A stretch of DNA of 36,849 nt from NCBI GenBank assembly GCA_017562135.1, contig QEYB01000975.1, positions 1 through 36,849 on the forward strand. The letters run 5' to 3'. Position numbers and translations under genes: made by a program. Below the pieces are notes generated by a model. That model was not told the DNA's origin. It did not search any database and saw only the letters and a list, made by a program, of their open reading frames with translations. Shown in pieces: positions 1-11,130 of the stretch; the stretch's first letter is position 1; each line of letters starts with the position of its first letter. The stretch is from Dipylidium caninum (Eukaryota > Platyhelminthes > Cestoda > Cyclophyllidea > Dipylidiidae).

Positions 1-2454
1 GTCATAAAAAGTAACTGTGAATCTGGAAACACACCGCAATTGTCCTTTCGACGGAATAGCAACAAAGTCTGATCAAGGGTGGACGTGTCAATACGGGGAA
101 AAGTGTGAGGTAAACACGGTGGTAAGCAGTATGTTACAAGGGACCGGGTTTGGAGGATTGAATCAGTATCGTCAGGCGTAATGTGGAGTTGAAGAGTAAA
201 TCGCTTCGACGCCTCCTTCCCTCGTGATGGGAAAGACAGGTGAATGTGGAAGCGAGCTGAGGGCCGCCTTTTGTACGTGACTTCCAAGTTTACGTTGCCG
301 TATGAGGTGAGCAAAACAATAATTCAGTCAAAGAGGCTCTCAGGTTCACTTCACATTTGGTCGAAAACTTCTTAAGCCATAGCAACAAATGTCATTATGA
401 ACTCAAGTGGCGCGGAAGTGATATTGTTTTATGAGCTCTTACCGCTTGTCTTCTCTCGCCTTGTAGCCCACAAGCCGTTGGGCCAGCGTTGTTTGGCCAT
501 TTGGGTAGACTTAAATTGCTCCAAAGTACTTTCTCTCCCTACATGCAACCGTTGATGGACATGTGTTTATCATATTCTTATATTGACTTGTGTCATTGAG
601 TTAAATAAGCAGGTAAGGTAATAGGTGCAAAGATAATTGCGCTACACGTAAGTGTTTTTTAATGGGCTCTGATCCCATTGCTTTTCCCCTTTTCTCAAAA
701 CCGCAGTGAGAGAACCATTTAGCATATAAATACCTTCCGCCTTCATCGGCGCCGAAACCTTTGGTCTCAGAAGGTAGGAAGATTGACGGTCCATCCGGCT
801 TCGCCCTAGAAACACCCGTATGAGGTATGCCAACAAGCTGGAGTGGCTTATCTCAAAAAGACTTCCCAAAAGGAAAACAAAAGTCCAAAAATTTCTGGCC
901 TGACCGTCGCCGTTTCGTTGTAAGTATCATAGAGAAAAACACTTCAAGTATTACTGTTAGCCTCGGAATTCGCGGAACTAAATTACCAGTTCATTATTCA
1001 ATGCACGTGAAACCCACTCAAAGAGAACTATCATGGGCTAAAGGCATGGTCATTCAACAATCAGTAAGTAAGAGAAAATCCCCCTCACTCTGAACTTGAG
1101 ACCGCAGACAAAATTGGACTTGAGCTAGAGAAGACCCCATCCAGCCAACATTTCCAATTTCTTGCCATCCGATTACAAATTGGGCATGGGCGACCGTCTA
1201 GGAAAATTGTAATTTCAGTCATAATCTACTTTCGCCTTCATTAACGCACCATTTGATGCATTTGACTCAACACCACTCGCCTTTCACCGACACTCCCCTT
1301 CTCCCACGTCTCCCTTTTCTCCGAACTTTAGCACAAATTCGACAATCGATTTTTGGTGCAAACTCCCACTACGTAGGCTTGATCCAACATTATGCTTTCG
1401 CCTTACCCCAATGCAATCGTGACCACACAATCCACATCCCACCTTAGCCGTTTCTTTTCCACACAGTTTGCCATACAATTTCCATGAAACATCATTCGGC
1501 GTGATATCTCTTCTTTTATCTTCTACCAGCCAAACATCCCACGCATCTACCATGACACCAAGTCAAACTCGCGCTATGAAGTATGAGGACCTCTGCACGT
1601 TTTTGATTGAAAGTAATTGAAATGGGGTTTTGATCATTGTGAGAGCAAAAGCCCATCTTCTTCCACCTACGAGTGCCCTCCTTCAAGCGCATGATTTTAA
1701 TAAAGTTGCCCAAAGTAAACTAACCATTTTACTGCGGATTTGGTACCCGTGACGCAGGACAAGATGCTAGAATTGTTATACGGCTTCTTGCTTCTACTTA
1801 TTAGTTTTCCTTCAGCTGACCAACATCTGTCATAAAAAGAATAACTTTTCAAAAAGGTGAGGCGTTGTAATGGGGCATTTTTAACAGCACTTTAACGTTC
1901 TTGACCATCTGTTTTTCGTCCTGATTTTATATTTCTCCCCTTTCCATACTAAATTACCTAGCTTTCCATTTGCGCTTAAAAGTAACATTATGTATTAACC
2001 GGTATATCTGAAGTTAAGGTAAGGTATCTCGTTGTCATTACTTCGTTTTAAGAACATAATATATTGATGTTGAGTGTAAGGGTGTGGGTTTGTATTCTTA
2101 TTATTAATCTGATAGTAGGCGCTGTTATTGCTTTTCGAATTAGGTTGTATTGATGCACCTTTCCCTTTGAGTTTTAGTTATGATTGACCCATGTGTTTCT
2201 TGTGTGTTGGCTACGCGTTCTATACAGTCCCATTTGGGATGGGGTGAACTGTATCATGTAGGGAGTTCAAGGGAAGAATCATGAGTGAAATAAAGAATGC
2301 CAGCTGAAGAGTGTTAGGATGTGGCTATGGATGAGGAAGCGTAAATTGTTAGAACCCCACATCATAGTTGGACGACGCCTCTAGCAGGTTCCGCGCAAGT
2401 AGAACATGCATGTATGCGAATTGGGTCCTTTGCCGTAAATGGCGAAATGGAAAG
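1..2454. other. AT-rich stretch, no gene recognised
   Basis: Both strands carry only short open frames, the longest under 90 codons, with frequent stops and no motif I recognise. The composition is AT-leaning with mixed T-rich and G-rich runs, typical of intron or intergenic animal DNA. I see no tRNA, no long tandem array and no convincing splice-bounded exon. The end of this stretch leads into the first copy of the locally repeated segment. Confidence 0.5.
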
Positions 2455-2760
2455 TCATTGTGGATGAACTCAATGGAATTTCTTCATCGCCATGGGCAAA
2501 GCGTTGTTTTGACAGGCCTTCGAAATCATGAGAATGATTGATGAGGGTATGATTTGGACAAAGACCGACCAATGTCTGTGTGGGACCGATGGCGTGAAGT
2601 ATGGGAAGAAGTGTTAAAATGCCTTTGAGCTTTTAAATGGCCAGAGTTTAGGTGAATATTTGAATGTGGATGGAATTGTAGACAGAAACATTTTTGCCTA
2701 ACCGGACATTCTAAAATTTGATTATGGGAATTGAAGTTATTTGGACCGGTTGGTCGTGCG
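2455..2760 (+). repeat. Diverged local repeat, copy 1
   Basis: This segment aligns by eye with 3,955-4,235 in the same orientation. Shared landmarks, in order, are GGCAAAGC-like versus GGACAAAGC, CTTCGAAA versus TTTCGAAAG, AATGTCT, AAGTGTTAAA versus AAGCGTTAAA, and GAGGTGAATATTTG-like before GGATGG. The order and rough spacing are kept although identity is low, so this is an old duplication or two insertions of one element. No intact frame spans it. The family is unknown to me. Confidence 0.5.
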
Positions 2761-3954
2761 TTTGCGTTGTTTTTCAACAGGTGTTGAAGAGCATTGTCAT
2801 TGTACTTTGTTGCGCGGTGTTACTTCCTATGCGGAGGTTTGGTGCCGTGAATATCCCTGATGTGGCTCGAGTATGTTGGTGCCTTCTTACTGTTCTTCTT
2901 ATCAGTATGTTGCTATCTTATTGCCTTTTGTAGGTAGATAATTCACTGTGTGAACAAATGTTGATTATTTCGCTTCTTTAAACCTTGGAGGAGTATACTT
3001 GTCCACAATTCGCCTTGTTTTGCGAGTTTCTTGCTGGTCAGAATTCTCCCTGTTGCTTATTTATCCACCTAGTCTCCTCTGATTTTTAATCCCTTTGTCT
3101 CTATTGTCTATCTACTCCATCTATCTGTCATCAAATGAAGACCATTTTATCCTTATTGTGAAAGCCGCAATAGGACATATTTGAATTTGTTTTCTTTGAA
3201 GTGATTTGTTTTGTACAACCATGCTCATTATTTCCTTTCCATAACTTGTTTACTGTGGCTCTTCCTGAGGCTAAAAAGGCATTAGCTTCTGCCATTTATA
3301 AGTGGTTACATAATGAAGTAGGACTATTAGGAAATGTAGCCTTGTTTTTATTATTGTGCTACTTTACTTATACAACTGAAATAATAATGTACTTGTTTGT
3401 TAATAAGATTGATTTTAATTACGCTTATGTGAGTGAATCAGATGGCAAGCGTTGGTTAAGCTCACATGGCATCAAGTCACGTTTTCGTAGCTTTTTTGGA
3501 CTATCCACCAGTGATTGAACTACAGCCGAAAAGTTTTCTTTTGTGCTGCAATAACATGATTGTAATGTATGTGTGTTATACACATATGTGTGTGTGTGTA
3601 ATGGCTGCATTTAGTACTTTTAGAGTCTCTTGTGTGAAAGGTTATTCTTCTTAGTATGCGGACTTGATGTTCCTTTGGGGCCTAGTTAGAGTGTTTTTGG
3701 GTAAGTGGATTGATTGCTTTGTGCCTTGTCATATTGGACGTGGATTTGTACCATTGGTATAATTAGGTTGGCATTTGTTAGTTCGGCAGTGGGGTTCATT
3801 TAGAATTGGAAATTCTCATTATCCTCCTAGCCTGAGTATGTCTGTACGTGATGTGTGTATGTGCGGTTATTTAGTATAATTTTGGGGAAGAGATGATGAC
3901 TGGAATTGGAGACAATGATAAAGAGCGTGTGAAGGTAGAAGTGAATAGCTGAGA
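2761..3954. other. AT-rich spacer with one 105-codon open frame
   Basis: The stretch is T/G-rich on the plus strand and lies between two copies of the local repeat. It contains a 105-codon frame at 3,201-3,518 (+) with several hydrophobic runs, but it has no homology I recognise and no convincing splice context. I treat it as chance in AT-rich DNA. A short TG-type simple repeat sits at about 3,566-3,600. Confidence 0.4.
3566..3600. repeat. TG-type microsatellite with palindromic centre
   Basis: Alternating purine-pyrimidine sequence, TATGTGTGTTATACACATATGTG-like with a TGTGTGTGTG tail. The TATACACATATG part is partly self-complementary. It is a simple repeat with no gene content. Confidence 0.8.
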
Positions 3955-4235
3955 GACAGGCAAGTAGCAGCGTGGACAAAGCAATGTCTTTAAAGACTTT
4001 CGAAAGTGCGGAAACTTGTGGGGATTGGTAGTGACTAAACCGGAACGAATGTCTTCGGTGGGCAAAAAGCGTTAAAGTGACTTCTGGCTGTCGAAATAAA
4101 TATTTGATTGAAATGCATGGTTGAGGTGAATATTTGCGTTACGGATGGCATCGTGGAGGCGAAAGCACTTTCCTGCAATGCCATTCTAATACTTGACATA
4201 TCGGGGCTGGAATTGGAATAATGGTGGCCAGACCG
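3955..4235 (+). repeat. Diverged local repeat, copy 2
   Basis: This is the second copy of the segment at 2,455-2,760. It holds GGACAAAGCAATGTC, ACTTTCGAAAGTG, GAATGTCTTCGGTGGG, AAGCGTTAAAGTGAC and GAGGTGAATATTTGCG in the same order as copy 1. It also matches the partial copy at 4,530-4,612 over the AGC(A/T)GCGTG(G/A)ACAAAGCAAT region. Stops interrupt every frame. It may be a decayed element fragment of unknown class. Confidence 0.5.
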
Positions 4236-4529
4236 AGTTATTATAAAGTAGATGCTAATATGAACCTGCTTTAGCCTGGAGCTAACTGATCAAAATTTTA
4301 AAAAAAGAGATGGTGGGTTTGAAGTGCTAGAAAGTCTGTTCTCTTGCCTACCCGAAGATACGTTGAAGCCTCCTAGCGATGCATCCTTATCTTTTCTTTT
4401 GTTCTCATCGGGGAAGATGAGGCCGCCAAAAGAGGAATTGGCTCGTCCCCATATGAGTTGATCTTAGTGCGAGTTGGACAAGGAGAGAGGAGGCGGAGGG
4501 CATTTGAGGCTGCAATGAGCAGTTAAGAA

Positions 4530-4612
4530 GAGGAGGGTAGCTGCGTGAACAAAGCAATTATTGTCAAGAGCTTTCCAAAGTGTGATGTATCGGACAATTG
4601 TGATGGGTAGAA
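4530..4612 (+). repeat. Diverged local repeat, partial copy 3
   Basis: It aligns with 3,960-4,035. TAGCTGCGTGAACAAAGCAA corresponds to TAGCAGCGTGGACAAAGCAA in copy 2, followed by GAGCTTTCCAAAGTG versus GACTTTCGAAAGTG and GATGGGTAG versus GATTGGTAG. Only about 80 bases are recognisable, so this copy is truncated. Confidence 0.55.
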
Positions 4613-4839
4613 GAGAAGTTGTCCAGTGTGGACGAGGGATGGAAAAGGGTGGAGAGTATGACGTAGTTGGTGTTAAAACAAATTAGAGTCGGGAAGCTTT
4701 TTCTTTTCCTTTCTTTTAGTTTTACCCGGGAAGAACTGACAGCTGAAGAGGACATTGGCGCATTAAACTGGCTACTTCCCCTCCCATCATGTTATCCAAT
4801 GCCTTGAATAGTAAGTGCTTGCCAGTTCTGAAGACATGA

Positions 4840-5262
4840 ATAGGAGTTAGACATTGCCGGAATGCGGTCGCCTCACGTGCGTAATGGTGGAGTGGAGCAG
4901 GCAGAAAGGACACAAACGGAGATGTTCCCCGGATCTTGAAGGGAAACACCAAGCAATTGCCTGCTGTCAATTAAGAATGCCAGCTCATTGAAGGACAAAT
5001 TCCTGCTGAATGCATAGACTTCAAGATGCATTATACGCAGAACAACAGGGTGATCTTGAGACAACAAAAAATCCCAACGTGTTTCGAACATAGGGAAGAG
5101 GAACACCACACCAAAATATTTTTTATTGTGGTTCGCCTTCTTGCCATACTTCGTGCCCAGCGATTTACCACTTTTCACACGCCCACCATCGGAAAGGTAG
5201 CCTCCTTTCGCGGCTTTGCGAACACTGGCCCGATCACAGCTCCATCCACCATTCATGAGTGA
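4840..5262 (-). repeat. Family R fragment, copy D (3' part)
   Basis: Read on the minus strand, the part from about 5,010 to 4,860 aligns with 26,090-26,230 in the large palindrome. Both contain GCATTCAG, then a CTTCAA-GA..CGGGGAAC or CTTCGAGGAAC block, then TCCxTTCTGCC and TCCACTCCA(C/T). A 127-codon open frame (5,256-4,873) covers it. Its residues AFSRNLSFNELAFLID align in the same frame with SFSIQAVSFHSLIFRFIE of the palindrome copy. Upstream, at 5,262-5,100, it shares CACTCATGA(A/G)TGGTGGATG(G/A)AGCTGTG with the minus strand near 17,350. This is probably a decayed mobile-element remnant. The protein family is unknown. Confidence 0.5.
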
Positions 5263-7395
5263 AGATGTCGCTTAGTCGTTTTATTACAATGGCCTTTGGG
5301 CGATATAGTACAAAGTGTAACAAGCGAATTGGCTCGAAATGTGCATCTCAAGGCCAAGTGTCCGGGGAAGAAGAATCTCTCAGTGGCGTGAGCTTTGGCC
5401 ACAGAGAAATGGTGTCATCTGCAGTCGTATTAACAGCAAGTGAGTGGATTGTTGAAAGGACTACAAATAGTCTCGAGAAAGAATCTTGTGCGGGTTCGTA
5501 AAAACCCCCTCTTATTTGTTAAGTAGTGAATACAAAAATAAACGTGCTCGCACTAAATTTCCTTCAGATCCAGGAAATTTAAGCATTCCGTACACGACCG
5601 CGGTCTTATGCCCGTTGTTTTGGTTTTTGACGTGGATTTATTTTTACGAAGAAGATGAATTTATGAGAATGAAACTTTTGCGTTGAGGCAATTTAATCTG
5701 CTCATTGTTCGCGTGTATCCCATAGTCCTCTACTTCTTTTTCCTGCATCGCCTTCACGTTTCAACCCGCTTCCTCTGCAATAATAACACACGGATGGTTA
5801 TTCTCTGGAGCGAAATTTGGGACGAGGAGGAAATCTCTCTATCTCAGCCCACTAGGAAAAGCACAAACCCTATGAATGACACCCGCGGTTTCTGCGGCTG
5901 CCGATTCCACCAGTGAAAACTTCTTCTACTCTATTCCTGGGAATTCGCTCACTTGTGGCCATTTTGTCCAATCGCATGGTCTCGGTTTTTGCCTCATTCT
6001 TGGTCATGCCGAGCCTCGTAATTCAGGATTGCCTATTCGAACGTGACATGAGTGCAGCCACCTGTTCACCTTCACACCGTTAGCCCGTATCCGAGGTGCT
6101 AAACAGCGCTATCCGCCGTGCTGCGGACAATGCAAACGACTCTGTGCGTGAAGAGTTTAGCACCCTCATTATGACGCCAAAAAACCTTGCCTCGGTGAGC
6201 AGATGGACACTGTTTTCCCAGGTCAAAATTACTCGTGAACAGCCGATGGCAGCTGAAAGATGACCTGCGAGGGAGAAAAGGCCACTAAATAGGTGAAGCG
6301 GGAAACAGATCTATAACTGGTGGGGAGGTCTCGATAACCCAGCCTTCAGTCCTTCATAACTTCTCTAGACTGGCTTCGCGGGCGTCCATTAGGCCGAGTA
6401 TTGGGATCAGAAGCCAAGAAGATGCTCCAGACTCCTACACTTTCGTACTTAGCCCAGGGCATACATTTAAGGATCTTCTAGTTGGAAATTCCCTCGTTTG
6501 CTGCTGATTCCCTGGTCTACTGGCACCCCTTTTCGTCTTCATGCTTATTCTTCCTCCTCCCCCTCGTTACCATTCTCCTTCTCCATGGCATAGAGTGACT
6601 CGGCCCTGCAGGTGTGCATCGCGACGGTTTAGAAAGAAAAAGAAAGAGATATCCGGAAGATCCATTGTCCTATAGTATGGAGAGACCAATCGCAAATTAA
6701 GTCATCTCATAGGAAACTTCATGGATATTTTAGACTCCTGAGAAAAAGCCCCAAGATTTATTCACTTAGTGAAGTAGCTTAAATCACACGAATTTCTCTA
6801 AAGACGGCTTTTTAATGCATGCAACTTACCTATCAGGTGGCCATACTGTCACACATGGGACCGATGTTACTTTTTGAGTCGAATCGAGAGTATTACATTT
6901 CGGTACACACCGGTGACAGGCCATTATATCATCCACGTAAGGCAGTAATTCCAAGCCATATTCAGAAGGTTATATTTCATTTTAATCGACTAATCTGCCT
7001 TACAGAAAACTCCATAATAAACAACTTGGAAGGGACAAGACAGACTCGGTAAGCCGGTAAATTTATAGCGACCCAGTGTTATAACCCCGTGTGACGTTCA
7101 ATGAAAGCGATGAGGCTGTTTTAATCGGTGTTGACAGAGTTAAATAAAGAGAAATGTTGCTTCATGAGGTCCATCAGCCTGTTGCCCCCATGCTGTACCA
7201 GAGAGACATTACTCTTCTGTCGCCAACCCTTTCTTCCATATGTTCGTCGGGAGAGTCGAAGGAATCGCGTACACATTCATCCCCAAGACGTCGCAGGAGC
7301 TTCGTCCAGTGATTTCAGCGTTGAGTGATTTCAAGAGGACCCAGCGTGATGTTATTAAGATTTCTACCGTACAACAACAACAACAAAGCATCTGG
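5263..7395. other. No gene recognised
   Basis: Only short open frames occur (up to about 80 codons) and none shows a known motif. The stretch near 6,540-6,600 is pyrimidine-rich. A CAACAA run at 7,371-7,386 sits inside a small frame and would encode a short glutamine run. I find no convincing exon, tRNA or terminal repeat. Confidence 0.45.
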
Positions 7396-8030
7396 CTGCA
7401 TTGCTGCGCCTACCAGGTTAACTTGCTGAAAGAGGCGCCTGTCAGCGATACAAGCGCATGGAGCATGAAAATTTGCTGAACAGGTGTTTACCGGACCCCT
7501 CGTCACAAAGTGGGCCGACAGACCCCCGTAAATTTGAGTTTGCTTGGCTTTGCCTCCATTTAGCCTTAGCGTAGTAAACCGGTTTGAAATTTTTCGCGGC
7601 ATCTGATGGTTCATTTTATGCTAATCGTTTCCTATTCAGTAGCAAAAACACCAGAAAACGGTCACGTGAATTGAGTTAGTGCTGCAGGACAGAATCTGTC
7701 CTTGCGGAGAGGAGATTGTAATATGCGAAGGTTAGGAAATAGAGTCATTGGTATTTTTACCCAAACCAGTAGCACGCCAGTCCCTGAAAACCTCACCAGG
7801 GCTTTAAAGTGGTTTACGAATTGGGTGCCCCTAGGAACAACAAGACTGGCAAGGGAAAATATCAAACATTTCAGTCTTTCTATATGACAAAACAATTTGT
7901 AAGATAACCGCTCAAAGCTCTAACTTACGAAATGAATACTAGGAACCAACTCCGAGAGACCATTCATCCTTTCAAATGTAATTGTTCGTTGGACCGCCCA
8001 AAGGAGAGTATAAAAGATGGAAACAGAAGG
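7396..8030 (+). repeat. Tandem duplicate, unit 1
   Basis: This unit aligns with 8,579-9,030 at an offset of about 1,185 bases. Matches include CTGCA(T/C)T..TGCGCCT at the start, CGGACCC(C)TCGTCACAAA at 7,492 versus 8,678, CAGTAGCA versus AAGTAGCA, GAAAACCTCA..AG.GCTT.AAAGTGGT at 7,790 versus 8,946, and a terminal GGAG(A)GTATAAAAG. Unit 1 is longer near its 3' end by roughly 150 bases. A short translated piece (CAYQVNLL) faintly recalls the C-x2-H-x2-NLL core of hAT/DUF659 transposases, but the histidine is absent and I do not rely on it. Confidence 0.6.
8009..8016 (+). promoter_or_regulatory. TATA-box-like element in unit 1
   Basis: TATAAAAG is preceded by GGAGAG. The same box occurs at the equivalent place in unit 2. 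Conservation in both diverged copies suggests it belonged to the duplicated element's own promoter. No downstream gene is recognisable, so function today is doubtful. Confidence 0.4.
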
Positions 8031-8578
8031 CGGTGAGTCTCTCATTGCCACTCACATGACAATGGAGCCCTTCGGTATTCTCATCTGCTCGCCTTGGTCA
8101 TGGAATCAGGGGAGTCCTTGACGCGGTTGCTCAAGCAATCACCCGAGTGCACGGATTTGAGATGAGATAACATTAGAATAAAATCGATGCCTCCCTATGC
8201 CATGCCAGCGATACTCAGATTCAGAGAGATCTGTGCTGACAGCTTCTAATAGAGCAAGTTCCCAAGCTGTTGAGGAGCCTCATTGAACTCGTGCATCCTT
8301 CCCTTCGATTTGGAGCGGTCTATGACACGTAGGTCTCAGGGGCCGCAAATAAATTGCTTGCTCTCAAAACTGGCAAACTGTGTCAAAATGGTGGGAAATG
8401 AGGATTTTTTTTCTGGCTGGGTAATGGCGGTGACGAGCTCTAGGAAGAGTCGTAGTAGGTAGAGGTGGAGGGGAGGTACTTCAAGTGGTCAACTCGAACA
8501 GGGTTCCATCGGTCTGCATCCTCGAAATCCGCTCGCTGATATTCGCGTATCTACTGGGTGTCAAAAAATCTGTCGCCG
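8031..8578. other. Linker between tandem units, no gene seen
   Basis: Mixed composition with no open frame of note. It contains a T-run near 8,405 and a GTAGGTAGAGGTGGAGG purine stretch near 8,455. I cannot align it with the other duplicate unit with confidence, although weak matches upstream of 8,579 are possible. Confidence 0.35.
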
Positions 8579-9030
8579 CTGCACTAATGCGCCTGGTACG
8601 CCAGCTTGCCGGAAGATGCTCCTGACAACGTTACAAACTCTTGGAGCCTACGAAAAATCAACTCAGCAGGAGCTAATCGGACCCTCGTCACAAATTGAGA
8701 CACGGATGACACTTGGACATGAGGAACCGCTTTTGATGGTGGCACCACGTTTCCCCTACGTTTAATTCACTTACTAACATCAAGAACAATACATTTTATT
8801 TTACTCATTCCGAATTAAGTAGCACAAGTTGAAAACAAGTTGGTCGAGTTTGAACTGGTATAAGGAATCTCCCCCTTGCAAAAGTAGGTAATGTACGGTG
8901 GAAATAGTCATCTGATTTTTAACTCAAGCCCTTCGAAGATTGTCCCGAAAACCTCATTAGAGCTTCAAAGTGGTCGGAATTCGGCGTGTCATACGACCGA
9001 TAGAGTGGAGTATAAAAGGGAGAGAGGGGT
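8579..9030 (+). repeat. Tandem duplicate, unit 2
   Basis: Second copy of the segment at 7,396-8,030, in direct orientation. The first 110 bases keep a shared reading frame with unit 1: residues around LHxCAxxxxLLxEAP in unit 1 correspond to LHxCAWYASLPEDAP here, with one in-frame stop. This suggests the ancestral sequence was coding. It ends with a TATAAAAGGG box and a GAAGTTGTTTGGG motif shortly after. A solo long terminal repeat or a decayed DNA transposon are both possible, and I cannot choose. Confidence 0.55.
9011..9018 (+). promoter_or_regulatory. TATA-box-like element in unit 2
   Basis: TATAAAAG followed by GGAGAG, a strong match to a core promoter TATA box, conserved from unit 1. It is followed within about 40 bases by GAATAGAAGTTGTTTGGG, but no coding region is recognised downstream. 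Confidence 0.45.
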
Positions 9031-10458
9031 GTCAGTATCTTGAATAGAAGTTGTTTGGGTTTCATTCTTAATATCCGCCCTCAATTACTAGCCAACACTG
9101 TAGTAGGACTGCGCAGGCACGCGCACGTGCTGCACACGTAAATTTAGTTTGATTTACTGAAGTTACGTGTGGGTGGGCATCCAAAAATAATGCATTTTTG
9201 GTGAACGATTAAATATAACCGCCTAATTTTGGTGTTCCTCAGTGAGCTGAGATTTCCTCATTACCCATGTGTCTGGCAATTAGACGCGGCAGCAGTAATT
9301 GACCGAGTTGTTGAAGCTGCCGGGATGGGTCCAATCTTCAAACAATTTTACATGCCGACGGCCGCCGCCTTCAACCTGTGCTGGCCGGCGAGGTGGTGGG
9401 CGTTTGCTTAAAAGTGGAGGTTAGTGCCGTCAGCTTAGCTCACATGCTTTATAAGAGGTACAACTGAGCAATTCACATGCGCCCTACAACTCTTTCTTCT
9501 GAGTGTCGAAGAATTTCTGATGTGATTGGGTTAAAATTGTTGGAGACGGTCAGGAAGGGAAAAGAGGACTACCCAGAATAATGGAAAAGCATTAAAACCT
9601 TCGTCGACTTGATGGAGATGCCTTTAATAACTCCAAAAACCCAAAACGTCGTTCTGCATTGCTATGCGGTAAAGTTTGTCAAAAGTAACAGCGTTGTGTG
9701 TGAGCGAATTCCATAGTGGTCGTCATCAATTTTTCTTCCCACTCCCCTTCATCACTTATGAGCCGGTGGACGTCACAATCTATCCATCTAAGTTCCATCT
9801 GAAATACTGCTTAAACAAAAACACCGCCTTATAGTTTCCCAACTTCATATCTCCTTTTTCTCGGAGGGGAGACTCTTACTGAACCTTTCTGCACCAACAC
9901 CACCACCACCATCACCACGAACGCTGTGCAGCCTCAGAAGTGTTCCAACCGCCTAGATGACCAGTGCCTATCTGGTCTAGAACTAAAGTTCACGAACAGT
10001 TTCGTGTTCTATTACTCTGGTGAGATAAAGGAGCATGATGACGAGGCTCCATGACCTGGTCTTGCGACAGTGAGGAGAAGTCATTTCTGTCCACACCTTC
10101 ACGACTGTGCACTTAAATCTTCCTGCCGAATGTAGGAAGGTTACCTAATTCTCATGTGTCAAAACGAAGTCTCGCCGACTAGAAGTGTGTGAAAGTTGAA
10201 AATTACTAGTTGGAGGGGATATTTTCGAGGGAAGAGGTGGATTCCACTTCTCTTCCCACTTCAGCCTCCTCTCTGGTGATTGCTTCAAATGATTAGGAAT
10301 GCGATGGGACAAGGATATTGCGTAGCATACAGTGCATCTCGTCTGGCTTCTCTATACTGGTACACAAGCATTTGCAAATGGGCGACATGGCTTCCTCTCA
10401 GGGATTGCTTCGCAACAGCATTTTCACACCACCGAGCACAGAATGCAACTAGACAGGA
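9031..10458. other. No gene recognised; CAC simple repeat
   Basis: One open stretch at about 9,243-9,411 (+) follows an acceptor-like pyrimidine tract ending CCTCAG and reads as hydrophobic, alanine-rich sequence. I could not recognise it or pair it with a donor. A CAC/CAT trinucleotide run lies at 9,892-9,918. The remainder holds short open frames without motifs. Confidence 0.4.
9892..9918. repeat. CAC-type trinucleotide repeat
   Basis: Imperfect CAC repeats, CACCAACACCACCACCACC followed by ATCACCACG. It is a short simple repeat with no associated gene. Confidence 0.8.
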
Positions 10459-11130
10459 AGAAATCGAAAGCTCGGCTTGCAGCGCCTAACGTGTCGGTTT
10501 GAGAAGTCCCGTGGTAGAACCTTAAATAGGCACAAAAATCAGTTAGTTCCTTTTGACTGCAGCTCAAGCTGTCCACCCGAGAAGGCACTGGGGAGCGGAT
10601 ACCAGTCCGTCAACTTCGAGTGGTCCATTCGCATCATGGCTCATTGGTCAACTGTTTGACAGGATGTCAGCTGATGAGATCTATTCACAGAACAAGTCCT
10701 TACTGATTGAAACTTCGCTTAGCACTCACCACATAGGCGATAGTCAGTATGTTACTGAGATCATTTACACCCTACTGCAATTCAATTCAAAGTTGTTAAT
10801 CTCTTCACCGAAGTGAGCTCACACTTCTGATTTCCTGCCCAGTTGTACCCAACACACCGTGGAGTGATTCGAGAGAGTGTTGGCAGAAGATTATACATAT
10901 CGCTTCAGACATTACCTCACTCGCGTCCTCTTGCTGCTTCACAGAGTAGACCGCCTTTGTGTAGACTTGAAGATTGCGACATTCAAAGGGCTGCTGTACA
11001 TATGGACAGGTGATGATATATCTTTTAAGAAAAACGTACTTCCCATGGAGCTTGAGCTTGAGGAGGTACGGCGCCCTGTGTCAGGAAGCATTGATGCAAT
11101 GGCGGTGTTTAAAGCTTTGAGAAGAGCCTC
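10459..11130 (+). repeat. Family R, copy A (5' and middle parts)
   Basis: This copy aligns with 25,517-26,040 in the palindrome. The 5' part has TTAAATAGG at 10,522 and TTTTGACTGC at 10,551, 29 bases apart as in the other copies. Translated, LNRHK...FDCSSSC..E ... WSTV matches LNRFK...FDCRSDC..E ... NWSTV of copy B, in one frame without stops. The middle part has GAGAGTGTTGGCAGA and GTGTAGACTTG(G)AAGA(T/C)TGCG. There the residues LCVDL...LLYIWTGDDISF correspond to LRVDL...RYIFAGDGVFF in copy B. The 3' part (the RGTPPxCPFC segment) is not found after it. Conserved frames in diverged copies argue for an ancestral protein, now probably defunct. Confidence 0.65.
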
